From Brevibacterium sp. CBA3109 (GTDB lineage Bacteria > Actinomycetota > Actinomycetes > Actinomycetales > Brevibacteriaceae): a DNA stretch of 64,000 nt. Each line of letters begins with the position of its first letter. Within the stretch, counting starts at the first letter, position 1. Of the stretch, positions 18,910 through 27,894 are shown piece by piece. Below the pieces are notes generated by a model. The model did not search any database. It saw only the letters and a list, made by a program, of their open reading frames with translations, and was not told the DNA's origin. The stretch is from positions 2,418,001 through 2,482,000 of the forward strand of contig NZ_CP158281.1 of the NCBI RefSeq assembly GCF_040256645.1, in the 5' to 3' direction. The translations under genes and the position numbers were made by a program.

Positions 18910-18915
18910 ACTATA
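18910..18915 (-). promoter_or_regulatory. Candidate -10 element for leuB
   Basis: On the minus strand the hexamer TATAGT lies about 24 bases before the leuB ATG. It is one base off consensus. No convincing -35 is visible. The 189-bp divergent space 18887-19075 also has to hold the promoter of the CoA ester lyase gene on the other strand. Confidence 0.45.
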
Positions 18916-19075
18916 CAACTAGGCCGTCCTGCCATCCGGACACTGATGTGTCGTCAGCTGCACCGGATCCCGTCATCGACAATTTCATGTCTCAAACTTC
19001 GTTCCTGACTACAATTTCCCGCTCCGAAGGTCGAAGATAGGAGGGACACCTCAGAACCCCAGAGAAAGTCGATCA

Positions 19076-19930
19076 TTGACAGATACGATCATCCGCAACC
19101 GCCGAGCCGCAGCCCTTCCCGCCAAGCTCTCCCGCTCTTGGCTGCTGGTCAATGCGGCTAAGGAGGAGATCTTCTCTGCGGCGCAGATCTCCGAGTCGGA
19201 TTCAGTCATCTTCGACCTCGAAGCATCGGTCTCCGACGACAAGAAGCTCGAGGCTCGTGACAATGTCGTGCGCGCTCTTGAGGGCGGCATGTCCGCGTGG
19301 GTCCGGATCAACAAGATGGACTCCGAATTCTGGGACGACGATCTGGCCTCCGTTGCCATGCTTCCCGGACTGCGCGGCGTGATGCTGCCGGAGACCGAAC
19401 GGCCCGAGCAGGTCTCCTACACGGCGATGCGCGCGAAGGCAGGACTGCCGGTCATCGCGCTGCTCGAATCTGCGATGGGCGTGGAGAACGCGACCAAGAT
19501 CGCCGAGGCGCCCGGCACCTTCCGTCTTGCATTCGGAACGAACGACTTCCGCAAGGACACCGGCTTCTCCGGCGATCCGATGGCGCTGGCCTACGCCCGC
19601 TCACGCCTGACCATCGCCTCACGCATGGGTGGACTGCCCGGAGCGATCGACGGCCCCTCAGCAGCCGCCGCCAGCGATGAGCAGGTCCGCAAGGACGCCG
19701 AGGTGACCCACATGATGGGTATGACCGGAAAGCTCGTGCTCAACGTCGATCAGGTCGTGACACTCAACGAGTCGATGAGTCCGAGCGAAGACGAGCGCGA
19801 CTGGGCACGTCAGATGCTCGAAGCAGCCGAGGGCGGTTCCGAGATCACGGACGGCTCGTACCTCCCACGCCTGACTCGCGCGAAGAAGATTGCATCCCTG
19901 GCCTCTACCTACGGCCTCTGGAACGCCTGA
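19076..19930 (+). CDS. HpcH/HpaI aldolase / citrate lyase beta (CitE)-like CoA ester lyase
   Basis: 284 residues. The start is TTG 19076, placed 8-9 bases after the ribosome site GAGAAAG; no ATG or GTG suits. It has the TIM-barrel CitE-like motifs: SWLLVNAAKEEIFSAAQ, the metal/acid segment FDLEASVSDDKKLEARD, WVRINKMDSEFWDDDL, VMLPETERPEQV, LLESAMGVENATKIAEAP, and AFGTNDFRKDTGF. Members cleave or form C-C bonds in CoA esters such as citramalyl- or malyl-CoA; substrate not deducible. The PAP2 gene follows at 10 bases, so they are co-transcribed, although their jobs appear unrelated. Confidence 0.85.
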   Translation: MTDTIIRNRRAAALPAKLSRSWLLVNAAKEEIFSAAQISESDSVIFDLEASVSDDKKLEARDNVVRALEGGMSAWVRINKMDSEFWDDDLASVAMLPGLRGVMLPETERPEQVSYTAMRAKAGLPVIALLESAMGVENATKIAEAPGTFRLAFGTNDFRKDTGFSGDPMALAYARSRLTIASRMGGLPGAIDGPSAAAASDEQVRKDAEVTHMMGMTGKLVLNVDQVVTLNESMSPSEDERDWARQMLEAAEGGSEITDGSYLPRLTRAKKIASLASTYGLWNA

Positions 19931-19940
19931 GCCTTTACGA

Positions 19941-20645
19941 ATGTCGGTCCGTCAACCCTCGTGGATCCTGTGGTCGACCCTGCCGGCGGTCCTCCTCGTC
20001 GTCGCATTCGGCCTGTGGCTGAGAGTCAATGTCTCCGGACCCACGGCGGTTGATCAGGATTGGCTGAACCTTGTCGGGCTTGAGCCAGGCACCACCGGGT
20101 ATTGGCTGGCGGTCACCCTCGCCGGGGTGGGCGGGGGTGCGGGGGCCGTGATCTGCACCGGCCTGCTGGCTGCCATCTTCGTCCTTCTGCGACAATTCCG
20201 TGCCGCAGGTGTCCTTGCGACCACCATGCTCATGGGAATCGCCCTGTCCGAGTTGCTCAAGGCCGTGGTCACCCGAGTCCGCCCCGGCGAACAGCTCTAT
20301 GACTCCCTGGGCTATTCATACCCTTCGGGCCATTCCATGGGCGCGGCTGCGCTGGCCCTGGGACTCGCCTTCATCGCCTCCCGAGCCCACATGATCAAAC
20401 TGGCCGAGGCAGTTCCGACCGAGATCGCGCCCCCGCTCGAACCGGTGCGTCTGCGGTTCCACTGGTCGATGGTCCTGGCCCTCGCATGGATCCTGCTGAT
20501 GATGTGGTCACGCACAGCACTCCAGGTGCACTGGCTCTCCGACACGATCGCCGGAGCATTCATCGGCGCCTCGGCCGCGGTACTCGCCGACGAGCTGTGG
20601 ACCTGGGCAGCGATAAGGACCCGTTCGCCTCATCGTCAGAGGTGA
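19941..20645 (+). CDS. PAP2 family membrane phosphatase
   Basis: 234 residues from ATG 19941 (upstream frame overlaps the previous gene). Five or six hydrophobic segments. The three phosphatase motifs of the PAP2 superfamily are all present: KAVVTRVRPG (K-x6-RP), YPSGHSMG (PSGH) and SRTALQVHWLSD (SR-x5-H-x3-D). They act on lipid phosphates such as phosphatidic acid or undecaprenyl pyrophosphate on the outer face of the membrane. Its TGA (20643-20645) lies inside the first copy of a 21-bp tandem repeat that is part of the terminator, so the last codons double as a hairpin arm. Confidence 0.88.
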   Translation: MSVRQPSWILWSTLPAVLLVVAFGLWLRVNVSGPTAVDQDWLNLVGLEPGTTGYWLAVTLAGVGGGAGAVICTGLLAAIFVLLRQFRAAGVLATTMLMGIALSELLKAVVTRVRPGEQLYDSLGYSYPSGHSMGAAALALGLAFIASRAHMIKLAEAVPTEIAPPLEPVRLRFHWSMVLALAWILLMMWSRTALQVHWLSDTIAGAFIGASAAVLADELWTWAAIRTRSPHRQR

Positions 20646-20676
20646 ACGGGTCCTAGTCAGAGGTGAACGGGTCCTA
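20616..20676. terminator. Bidirectional terminator with a tandemly duplicated 3' arm
   Basis: Left arm 20616-20630 pairs with 20640-20654 (15 bp, one G-U). The unit at 20635-20655 is repeated exactly at 20656-20676, giving a second copy of the right arm (20661-20675). It lies between the convergent PAP2 and serA genes. Confidence 0.7.
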
Positions 20677-20689
20677 GTCAGAGACTGTC

Positions 20690-22282
20690 TCAGTCCTCGC
20701 TCAATGAGACTCCACTGAATGCAGAGGCGTTGACGGCTCCCGCCACGGCCTTGACGACGGCTTCGGACACCGCCGAGTCGACAGCCAGCACAGACAGTGC
20801 ATCATTGTCGGTCGCCGAGGGTGAGACCTGCATGCCCGCGATGTTGATGTCATTGGCGCCGAGGGCCTGGCCAAGCTGACCGATGATGCCCGGACGGTCC
20901 TCATAGCGGAAGATAAGCAGGTTGTCGGTGAGCTCGATCTCCAGCTCGAAACCGTTGACCTCGGTGAGCTTCTGCACGAGCTTCGGTCCGGTCACGGTGC
21001 CCGAGACCGAGATCCGCTGCCCTTCGCTCGTCGTCGCGGTCAGCCGCGTGATGTTGCGGAATGATTCGCAGTACGGATCGGTGACGAGTTCGACGCCGAT
21101 TCCGCGCTCCTCCGCCAACAGCGGGGCGTTGACGTAGGAAACCTGATCGGACACGACGTCCTTGAACAGGCCCTTGAGCGCGGAGAGCTTGAGGACAGAC
21201 ACGTCCTTGTCCGCGATCTCGCCGTTGACCTCGACCTTGAAATGTGTGACCGAGGAGTTCGCCAGTGAGTTGACGACTCGGCCCAGTCGTTCTGCCAGGG
21301 GAATGCCCGGGCGCACGTCCTCGTGGATGGCTCCGCCGGCAACGTTGACCGCATCCGGAACGAGTTCCCCGGCCAGGGCCTTGCGTACGGACTTGGCCAC
21401 GGCAACGCCGGCCTTCTCCTGTGCCTCGGCAGTCGAAGCGCCGAGGTGGGGCGTGACGTTGACGGCGTCGAGTTCCATCAGCGCCGAGTGCTCAGGTGGT
21501 TCGGTGTTCCACACGTCGATGCCGGCACCGCCGACTTCACCTGCTGCGACCGCCTCGGCCAGCGCCTCCTCGTCGATGATGCCGCCGCGGGCCACGTTGA
21601 TGAATCGCGCGCCCGGCTTCGCCGACTTGAATTCCTCTGTGCTGATCATGCCGATGGTCTCGGGAGTTTTGGGCATGTGGACGGTGACGAAGTCACTGAC
21701 GGCCAACAGCCCGGGCAGGTCGACGACCTCGACGCCCATCTGCGCGGCCCGCGCCTGCGTGATGTAGGGGTCGTAGCCGACCAGACGCATGCCGAATGCC
21801 TTAGCACGCTCGGCCACAAGTCCGCCGATGCGGCCGAGTCCGACGATGCCGAGAGTCTTTTCGTAGAGCTCCACGCCCGTGTACTTCGAACGCTTCCACT
21901 CCCCCGCCTTGAGCGAGGTGTTGCCGGCGCCGAAGTAACGTGCCGACCCGAGGATGTGGGCCATGGTGAGCTCGGCCGCGGAGATGATGTTCGAGGTCGG
22001 AGCGTTGACGACCATGACACCCGCCGAGGTGGCGGCTGGGACGTCGACATTGTCGAGTCCGACGCCGGCCCGGGCGATGACCTGGAGTTTCTTCGCGGCA
22101 CTGATCGCCTCGGCATCGACCTGAGTGGCGGAGCGGACGAGAATCGCGTCGACATCGACGATGTCGTTGAGGAGCTGAGAACGGTCAGCACCTTCGGTCT
22201 GACGGATCTCGAAGTCCCCGCCAAGGGCATCGATGGTGGCCGGTGACAGTTTTTCGGCGATGAGCACGATGGGCTTGGGCAC
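20690..22282 (-). CDS. serA: D-3-phosphoglycerate dehydrogenase
   Basis: 530 residues from GTG 22282 with AGGAGGA upstream. It is the long form: NAD-binding domain (GLGRIGGLVAERAKAFGMRLVGYD, catalytic NVARGGIIDE, EPPEHSAL and TPHLGAST), followed by an allosteric substrate-binding domain and a C-terminal ACT domain (YEDRPGIIGQLGQALGANDINIAGM) as in Mycobacterium SerA, where serine feeds back on the enzyme. First step of serine synthesis; serine in turn feeds the cysE/cysK pair further on in this window. An inverted repeat lies just upstream. Confidence 0.96.
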   Translation of the reverse strand: MPKPIVLIAEKLSPATIDALGGDFEIRQTEGADRSQLLNDIVDVDAILVRSATQVDAEAISAAKKLQVIARAGVGLDNVDVPAATSAGVMVVNAPTSNIISAAELTMAHILGSARYFGAGNTSLKAGEWKRSKYTGVELYEKTLGIVGLGRIGGLVAERAKAFGMRLVGYDPYITQARAAQMGVEVVDLPGLLAVSDFVTVHMPKTPETIGMISTEEFKSAKPGARFINVARGGIIDEEALAEAVAAGEVGGAGIDVWNTEPPEHSALMELDAVNVTPHLGASTAEAQEKAGVAVAKSVRKALAGELVPDAVNVAGGAIHEDVRPGIPLAERLGRVVNSLANSSVTHFKVEVNGEIADKDVSVLKLSALKGLFKDVVSDQVSYVNAPLLAEERGIGVELVTDPYCESFRNITRLTATTSEGQRISVSGTVTGPKLVQKLTEVNGFELEIELTDNLLIFRYEDRPGIIGQLGQALGANDINIAGMQVSPSATDNDALSVLAVDSAVSEAVVKAVAGAVNASAFSGVSLSED

Positions 22283-22321
22283 TGAGTTCCTCCTGAAGCG
22301 TGTGGGACGCGTCCATCTTAT

Positions 22322-22351
22322 GAGACTTTGTGAATGCCTTCACAAGGTCTC
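22322..22351. repeat. 13-bp inverted repeat between eis-like gene and serA
   Basis: Arms 22322-22334 and 22339-22351 (GAGAC-TTGTGAA core) with TGCC between, one G-T pair. It begins 40 bases upstream of the serA start and 42 bases after the Eis-like gene stop, so it is either that gene's terminator or a serA operator. No uridine run follows on the minus strand. Confidence 0.5.
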
Positions 22352-22393
22352 AAATTCTGGGAAGTGAGTCTCGACTCGGCTCAGGTGCAGATC

Positions 22394-23695
22394 TCAGAAA
22401 CCGTTGGGCGAGTACGGCATCCGTCCCAGGCTGAACATCGCACTGGCGCGCACCGCTGCTCCGGGCACGTTCTCGTCGATTCGTCCCGCCCGAGCGAGGA
22501 TCACCGGGTCGGCACCGCCGAAGTAGAGGGAACCAAGCTCCGCGATGCCCAGGCTCAAATCGGCAGGGGTCGAATCGGAGGCGGTTTCGACGACGGCGTT
22601 CTCACCGTCGGAGGTGATCGTGAAACGACCACCGGCCAAGTCCAGCGAGTCATCGATCTCGAGCACCAATGTGCCGGGCACGTACCAGGGCCTGGCTTCG
22701 AGTGCTGCCTTGACATCAAGGATCCGGATCCAGATGTTGTCCTCCGTGGACACGGTCCTGACCCGGCGTGAATCGGTGAGCAGCCAGGGCAGCGGCGAAT
22801 CCTCGGCCGATTCCCCGAATGTCACTCTCGTCGACAGGTCGATGGCGGCCAGGAATGACCACAGGGAGGCATAGGCGGCGTCGGTGACTGCGACGAAGTC
22901 GATGAGTTCGATCGTCGGCGGATTCTTCGACCAACCGGCGAATTTATAGGACACGTAGCCGTCGGCCTCGCCCTGCTCATTGAAGTGCAGGGCAGCACGC
23001 ACGCCACGGTCGGCTTCACCAGTGTCGGTGTTCAACGCTCCGGTGGCACGCTCAACGTAGGTCTGCTGGCGCTCCATCGCACCCGGCGAGGTGCGCATGA
23101 ACTCCCCGTAGATCTTCGGGGCCAGTTCGCGCAGCTCACTGGGCAGACACATCTCGACCCGACGGTCGGGTTCGTGGACCATCTTGAATCCGGGTGAGGT
23201 GTCGACCTCGATGGAATGCGCCCAGGTGGCGACGCCGAAGCCGAAGCGGGAGTAGATCCCACCCTCGGTCGCAGTCAGTGCGGCGAACGGGTATCCGTCG
23301 GCCTTCGCCTCGGCGAGGTCGGTCGTCATCAGCGACCGCAGCAGTCCACGCCGGCGATGCGTCGGCCGCACCGTCACCCAGGTGATCAGGTGTCCGGGCA
23401 CCAGACGCCCACCACCCACGTTGACCAGCTTCTCGAACCACGCAAAGGTCGCCACAGGAATTCCCGCGTCGAGGGCGTGCTCGTATTCCTGCTTCGCATA
23501 GACGGCGGTGAGATTCCGGCCGTCAGCGATGGCCCGCCCCACGCGGTTCTTCAGGGCATCGTCTGTCGAGCGGACATCGTGGAATCCCACACTCGTCGAC
23601 GCGAAGTACCCCTGGGTGCGCTCATCAGGGGCACCGGTGGATTCGTCGAAGGCGGGCTTGAAGTTTTCGAATCTGTAGTTCGTCACGTTCTCCAC
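22394..23695 (-). CDS. Eis-like GNAT N-acetyltransferase
   Basis: 433 residues from GTG 23695 (a second GTG three codons later is possible). Arrangement as in mycobacterial Eis: an N-terminal GNAT with the acetyl-CoA loop TVRPTHRRRGLLRSLM and TEGGIYSRFGFGVAT, a second degenerate GNAT, and an SCP2-like C-terminal domain (TFGESAEDSPLPWLL, DDSLDLAGGRFTI). It ends in phenylalanine (SPNGF); in M. tuberculosis Eis the C-terminal phenylalanine carboxylate acts in catalysis, so the enzyme looks intact. Eis acetylates amines, including aminoglycosides, at several positions; resistance is not inferred here. Confidence 0.87.
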   Translation of the reverse strand: MENVTNYRFENFKPAFDESTGAPDERTQGYFASTSVGFHDVRSTDDALKNRVGRAIADGRNLTAVYAKQEYEHALDAGIPVATFAWFEKLVNVGGGRLVPGHLITWVTVRPTHRRRGLLRSLMTTDLAEAKADGYPFAALTATEGGIYSRFGFGVATWAHSIEVDTSPGFKMVHEPDRRVEMCLPSELRELAPKIYGEFMRTSPGAMERQQTYVERATGALNTDTGEADRGVRAALHFNEQGEADGYVSYKFAGWSKNPPTIELIDFVAVTDAAYASLWSFLAAIDLSTRVTFGESAEDSPLPWLLTDSRRVRTVSTEDNIWIRILDVKAALEARPWYVPGTLVLEIDDSLDLAGGRFTITSDGENAVVETASDSTPADLSLGIAELGSLYFGGADPVILARAGRIDENVPGAAVRASAMFSLGRMPYSPNGF

Positions 23696-24090
23696 AGTAA
23701 TTCACCTCACGCCTCATGCACCCTGCCGACGCAGGAAAAGGCCGAATCGTCGTATTGAACCGAGCCGCGGAGACGAACGGCCACTGTGCCCAACAGTGAG
23801 CCATTGGCCCGAGCAGTGAGTCAGCCTCCGACGCCGCGTTCCCCGACGCAGATAAACTGCAAAAACCTTCATCGTTGAGCAGATTCGCAATCTCGAGCCT
23901 GTGATCCTGCTCTCACCTGTGCACCTGAATCGCTGTACCTGCGCAGGACACTAAGTTACTGAGGCTCGAAGTTACGTTCAATGACTTTGGTGACTTTGCT
24001 CAGGACGAGTTCAGGAGTAATAATTGTTGAGCAGTTCAGCGACCCTGGCTGCGACCACTCTCCGCCGGATGACCCGAACAGAATCGAAGG
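23696..24090. other. 395-bp divergent intergenic region; promoter of the peptide ABC operon
   Basis: No gene recognised. A plausible promoter for the rightward operon is TTGCTC (23996-24001), 16 bases, then TAATAAT (24018-24024), leaving a leader of about 60 bases before 24091. The promoter of the Eis-like gene must lie near 23700-23780 on the other strand. No further repeats were seen. Confidence 0.45.
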
Positions 24091-25077
24091 ATGGCGATGA
24101 CAGCAGCCTCACAAGGACCTGCCGAGCGAGTTCCAGCGCAGCGCACTCGCCGAGACAGCGTCTGGGCTCGTCTCCTGCGTTCGCGCGCATCCGTGACCGG
24201 CCTCGTCCTGGTGCTCGTCTTCATTCTTCTCGCGCTCCTGGCCCCGGTCTTCTCAGCGCTGACCGGCAACAGCCCGCTCTCCTACAATTCGGACCTCCTC
24301 GGACCCGACACCGCACCGGCAGGGCCATTCGGTGGGATCAGCACCCAGCACTGGTTCGGCGTCGAGCCTCGCACTGGTCGTGATCTGTTCGCGATCGTCT
24401 CCTATGGTGCTCAGGTATCCCTGCTCATCGGCCTGGCCGCCACCCTCGTCTCGATCGTCGTCGGGGTGATCGTCGGCCTCGTCGCCGGGTTCTATGGCGG
24501 CTTCGCCGATCGCCTGCTCTCGCGTCTGACCGACGTGATCTTCGGCTTCCCATTCCTCATCTTCGCAATCGCACTGTCCGCGACCGTCCCCGCGAGTGTC
24601 CCCCGCACCCTGCTCCTCATCCTCGTCATCGGCTTCTTCGGGTGGCCCTCGATCGCCCGCGTCGTGCGCAGCGAGACTCTCTCGCTCAAGGAGCGCGGGT
24701 TCGTCCGTGCCGCAGCTGCCCAGGGAACCGGAAGCGCCCGCATCATCATCCGCGAGATCTTCCCGAACATTCTGGCCACGATCATTGTCTTCACGACCGT
24801 GTCGATCCCGGGCAAGATCGGTGCCGAGGCGGCGCTGTCCTTCCTCGGGGTCGGCGTCAATCCGCCCACCCCGTCGTGGGGTCGCTCGATCTCCGACGCG
24901 ATCTCCTGGGTCCAGGTCGATCCCATGTACCTGATCTTCCCCGGCATGGCTCTGTTCCTCGTGACGTTGGGCTTCAACATGTTCGGTGATGGTCTCCGTG
25001 ATGCGCTCGACCCAGCTGAGGCGCGCAACGAGAATGCGGCACCGATCGAACCCGTGAGCACAGGAGGACAACCGTGA
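24091..25077 (+). CDS. Peptide/nickel-type ABC transporter permease (DppC-like)
   Basis: 328 residues. GAAGG at 24086-24090 abuts ATG 24091, so the true start may be the second ATG at 24097. N-terminal oppC-type segment (SRASVTGLVLVLVFILLALLAPVF), then ISTQHWFGVEPRTGRDLFAIVSYGAQVSL and the permease motif ERGFVRAAAAQGTGSARIIIREIFPN with the EAA loop; six membrane spans. It forms the inner-membrane channel with the next gene. First gene of a four-gene operon (permease C, permease B, binding protein, fused ATPases). Having the C-type permease before the B-type is the reverse of the usual dpp order. Confidence 0.92.
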   Translation: MAMTAASQGPAERVPAQRTRRDSVWARLLRSRASVTGLVLVLVFILLALLAPVFSALTGNSPLSYNSDLLGPDTAPAGPFGGISTQHWFGVEPRTGRDLFAIVSYGAQVSLLIGLAATLVSIVVGVIVGLVAGFYGGFADRLLSRLTDVIFGFPFLIFAIALSATVPASVPRTLLLILVIGFFGWPSIARVVRSETLSLKERGFVRAAAAQGTGSARIIIREIFPNILATIIVFTTVSIPGKIGAEAALSFLGVGVNPPTPSWGRSISDAISWVQVDPMYLIFPGMALFLVTLGFNMFGDGLRDALDPAEARNENAAPIEPVSTGGQP

Positions 25078-26072
25078 GCCGCGTCAAATTCGTCATCTAC
25101 CGTCTGCTCGGGGCACTCATCGTGCTCTTCATCGTCGCGGCCGCGTGCTTCGCGATCTTCTACCTCATGCCCAGCAATCCCGCGCAGTATTCGTGCGGAA
25201 AGCCATGTTCGCCAGACCGCCTCGCCGAAGTCGAACGCTATCTGGGTGTCGATCAGGCGTGGTGGAAGCAGCTCTTCGACTTCCTTCGCGGAATCGTCGT
25301 CGGTCGTGACTTCGGCACGGGTGCCGCTGCCATCCACTGCGATGCCCCCTGCTTCGGCTATTCGTTCCGTCTGCGCGACTCGGTCACGTCGCTCATCCTC
25401 AGCCGACTGCCGATCACCGTCTCACTGACTCTGGGTGCGGCAGTCCTGTGGGCCATCGGCGGGATCGCCGCCGGCCTCATCGCCGCTCTCAAGCGCGGAA
25501 CTGCCACCGACAACGTGGTCATGGGAGCCGCCATCACCGGCATCTCAGCGCCCACCTACCTGCTGGGTCTGCTCGGCATCCTGCTCTTCGGCTTCACTCT
25601 CAACGTCCTGCCCATCGGCGGATATGTGCCGCTGACCGAGAACCCTGCGATGTGGGCCTTCCACCTGATCCTTCCCTGGATCGTCCTGGCCATCGCCAAT
25701 GCAGCGATCTATGCACGGCTGACTCGCGGCCAGATGCTCGAGGTGATGAGCCAGGACTACATCCGCACGGCCCGGGCCAAGGGGCTGAGCGAACCGGTCG
25801 TCATCGGCAAGCACGGGCTGCGCAATCTGGTGTTGCCCCTGACGACGCTCTTCGCGATCGACATCGGCGGGCTCCTGGGCGGGGCAGTGATCACGGAGAA
25901 GGTCTTCGGCCTCGGCGGCGTCGGCACACTGCTGCTCGAAGCCGTGTCGAACCTCGACATCCAGGTCATCGTCGGCGTCACTCTCTTCGCCGCGGCGATC
26001 GTGGTCATCGCGAATCTGCTTGCCGATCTCAGCTATTCGATCCTCGACCCACGAATCGGGGCTCGCCGCTGA
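25074..26072 (+). CDS. Peptide/nickel-type ABC transporter permease (DppB-like)
   Basis: 332 residues from GTG 25074, overlapping the preceding stop as GTGA. DppB-type layout: one N-terminal span (YRLLGALIVLFIVAAACFAIFYLMP), a periplasmic-side domain with four cysteines (SCGKPCSP and IHCDAPCFG), then five spans and the EAA loop (SQDYIRTARAKGLSEPVVIGKHGLRN). The cysteine-rich external loop is unusual for DppB-like permeases and could form disulfides. Partner of the upstream permease. Confidence 0.92.
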   Translation: MSRVKFVIYRLLGALIVLFIVAAACFAIFYLMPSNPAQYSCGKPCSPDRLAEVERYLGVDQAWWKQLFDFLRGIVVGRDFGTGAAAIHCDAPCFGYSFRLRDSVTSLILSRLPITVSLTLGAAVLWAIGGIAAGLIAALKRGTATDNVVMGAAITGISAPTYLLGLLGILLFGFTLNVLPIGGYVPLTENPAMWAFHLILPWIVLAIANAAIYARLTRGQMLEVMSQDYIRTARAKGLSEPVVIGKHGLRNLVLPLTTLFAIDIGGLLGGAVITEKVFGLGGVGTLLLEAVSNLDIQVIVGVTLFAAAIVVIANLLADLSYSILDPRIGARR

Positions 26073-26214
26073 CCCACGCATCCACACGCACGGCGGGTAC
26101 ACGCGCCGACCGACGCAGCCACACCATCACCGGACCATGACGACACACACGGACACAGCGAACCTTCGGGCCCACCATCACCGCCCCGATTGGAACGCTT
26201 GAGAAAGGCACACC

Positions 26215-27891
26215 ATGAGAAAATCAGCACTGATCGCATCAGCACTGGCCTTGGGACTCATCCTCACCGGCTGCAACGCCAACCCAGAGCTCAACAACGA
26301 CGGCGACAAGAGTACGAACACTCTGGGCGAGACGCACAAGGGCGGGACCCTCAACATCTTCGCCGAGGACTCCGACATCGATTTCGATCCCGGCAAGAGC
26401 CAGGGCCTGGCGATCACATCGTTGGCCTACGTCCATCGTCGTCTGACCACGTGGGACATCAGGCCCGGCCAGGAGGGCACGGTCGTTCCCGACCTCGCCA
26501 CCGACACCGGACAGATCGGTGATGACGGCAAGACTTGGACCTTCACCCTCAAGGACGGCCTCAAGTACGAGGACGGCTCCGCGATCACCTCGGCGGACAT
26601 CAAATACGGCATCGAACGGTCCTTCTCCACCGAACTCTCCGGTGGCCTGAGCTACCACAAGACGCTGCTCAAGGGCGGCGCTGACTATCAGGGCCCGTTC
26701 AAGGGCGAGGAGCTGAAGTCCGTCGAGACTCCCGATGACAAGACCATTGTCTTCCACCTCAAGTCAGCCTTCGGCGACTTCCCGTGGATCGCCTCCATGC
26801 CGGCCTTCTCCCCCGTCCCCGAGGACAAAGACGATCCGGGCAAGTACGGCCTCGACCCGATCTCGTCAGGCCCCTACCAGGTCGAATCGAACAAATCCGG
26901 CTCCGAAGCCGTGCTGACGCGCAACAAGTACTGGGACGAGAAGACCGACCCCGTGCGCACCGCAGGCCCCGATGAGGTCGTGTTCAAACTCGGCCAGGAT
27001 GCCTCGGTGACCGCTCAGGCTCTCATCTCCGATTCCGGAGATGCGAAGAACGGCTTCTCCGCCAGCTTCGTCCCGGCCGCGCAGCTGGCACAGGTGCAGA
27101 GCGACCCGAGTGCGAAGTCCCGTCTCGTCACCTCAGGCCCGGGCGCCCTGTCCTACCTCGCGATGAACAACGAGCGCAAGGGACTCGACGACGTCAAGGT
27201 CCGTCAGGCCATCAACTATGCGGTCAACAAGGACACCTATCGCATCGCCGGCGGAGGAGAGATCTCAGGCGACTTCGCCTCGACGCTCATCACGCCAGGG
27301 ATCCCCGGCCGTCAGGACTATGACCTCTATCAGGCAGATCCCAGCGGTGATATCGACAAGGCCAAGTCTCTGCTCAAGGAGTCGAGTGCTGATCTGGGCA
27401 CGCTCAAGCTGCTGGTGAAGAACGACGCCACCTCGGTCGCGCAGGCCGAAGCGATCCAGGAGGCTCTGGCCCGCATCGACGTCAAGGTGAGGATCAAGTC
27501 CGTGGACGCGAACACGTTCTCCGCCGATGCCACAGACACCAAGGGCGACTACGACCTGGCGCTGAGCTCGTGGCAGCCGGACTTCCCATCGGCCAATGGC
27601 AACATCCAGCCGCTCTTCGACTCCTCGCAGATCGGCAACGGCAACTACAACATCTCCCGCTACTCCAACGACGAGGTGGACGCACTCATCAAGAAGGCGA
27701 CCGAAACCGTCAAACCGGAAGAGGCACAGAAGATCTGGGCCGAGGCTGACAAGCGGATCATGGACGATGCTCCCATAGTGCCGCTGACCTACAACAAGAA
27801 CTCCTTCCTGTACGGATCCGCTGTGGAGAACTTCGTCGTCGGCGACTTCCCCGCGTACCCGGTCTATTTCAAGGCCTCACTGAAAGGCTGA
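26215..27891 (+). CDS. ABC transporter substrate-binding lipoprotein, family 5
   Basis: 558 residues. The N-terminus is a lipoprotein signal (MRKSALIASALALGLILTGC) with the lipobox LTGC, so Cys20 should be lipidated and the protein held on the outside of the membrane. Family-5 (peptide/nickel/oligosaccharide) motifs: DIDFDPGKSQG, RRLTTWDI, LKDGLKYEDGSAITSADIKYGIERS (the SBP_bac_5 signature), and NNERKGLDDVKVRQAINYAVNKD. It captures the ligand and delivers it to the two permeases. Ligand unknown; peptides are the default for the family. AGAAAGG about 7 bases before the ATG. Confidence 0.93.
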   Translation: MRKSALIASALALGLILTGCNANPELNNDGDKSTNTLGETHKGGTLNIFAEDSDIDFDPGKSQGLAITSLAYVHRRLTTWDIRPGQEGTVVPDLATDTGQIGDDGKTWTFTLKDGLKYEDGSAITSADIKYGIERSFSTELSGGLSYHKTLLKGGADYQGPFKGEELKSVETPDDKTIVFHLKSAFGDFPWIASMPAFSPVPEDKDDPGKYGLDPISSGPYQVESNKSGSEAVLTRNKYWDEKTDPVRTAGPDEVVFKLGQDASVTAQALISDSGDAKNGFSASFVPAAQLAQVQSDPSAKSRLVTSGPGALSYLAMNNERKGLDDVKVRQAINYAVNKDTYRIAGGGEISGDFASTLITPGIPGRQDYDLYQADPSGDIDKAKSLLKESSADLGTLKLLVKNDATSVAQAEAIQEALARIDVKVRIKSVDANTFSADATDTKGDYDLALSSWQPDFPSANGNIQPLFDSSQIGNGNYNISRYSNDEVDALIKKATETVKPEEAQKIWAEADKRIMDDAPIVPLTYNKNSFLYGSAVENFVVGDFPAYPVYFKASLKG

Positions 27892-27894
27892 CCC

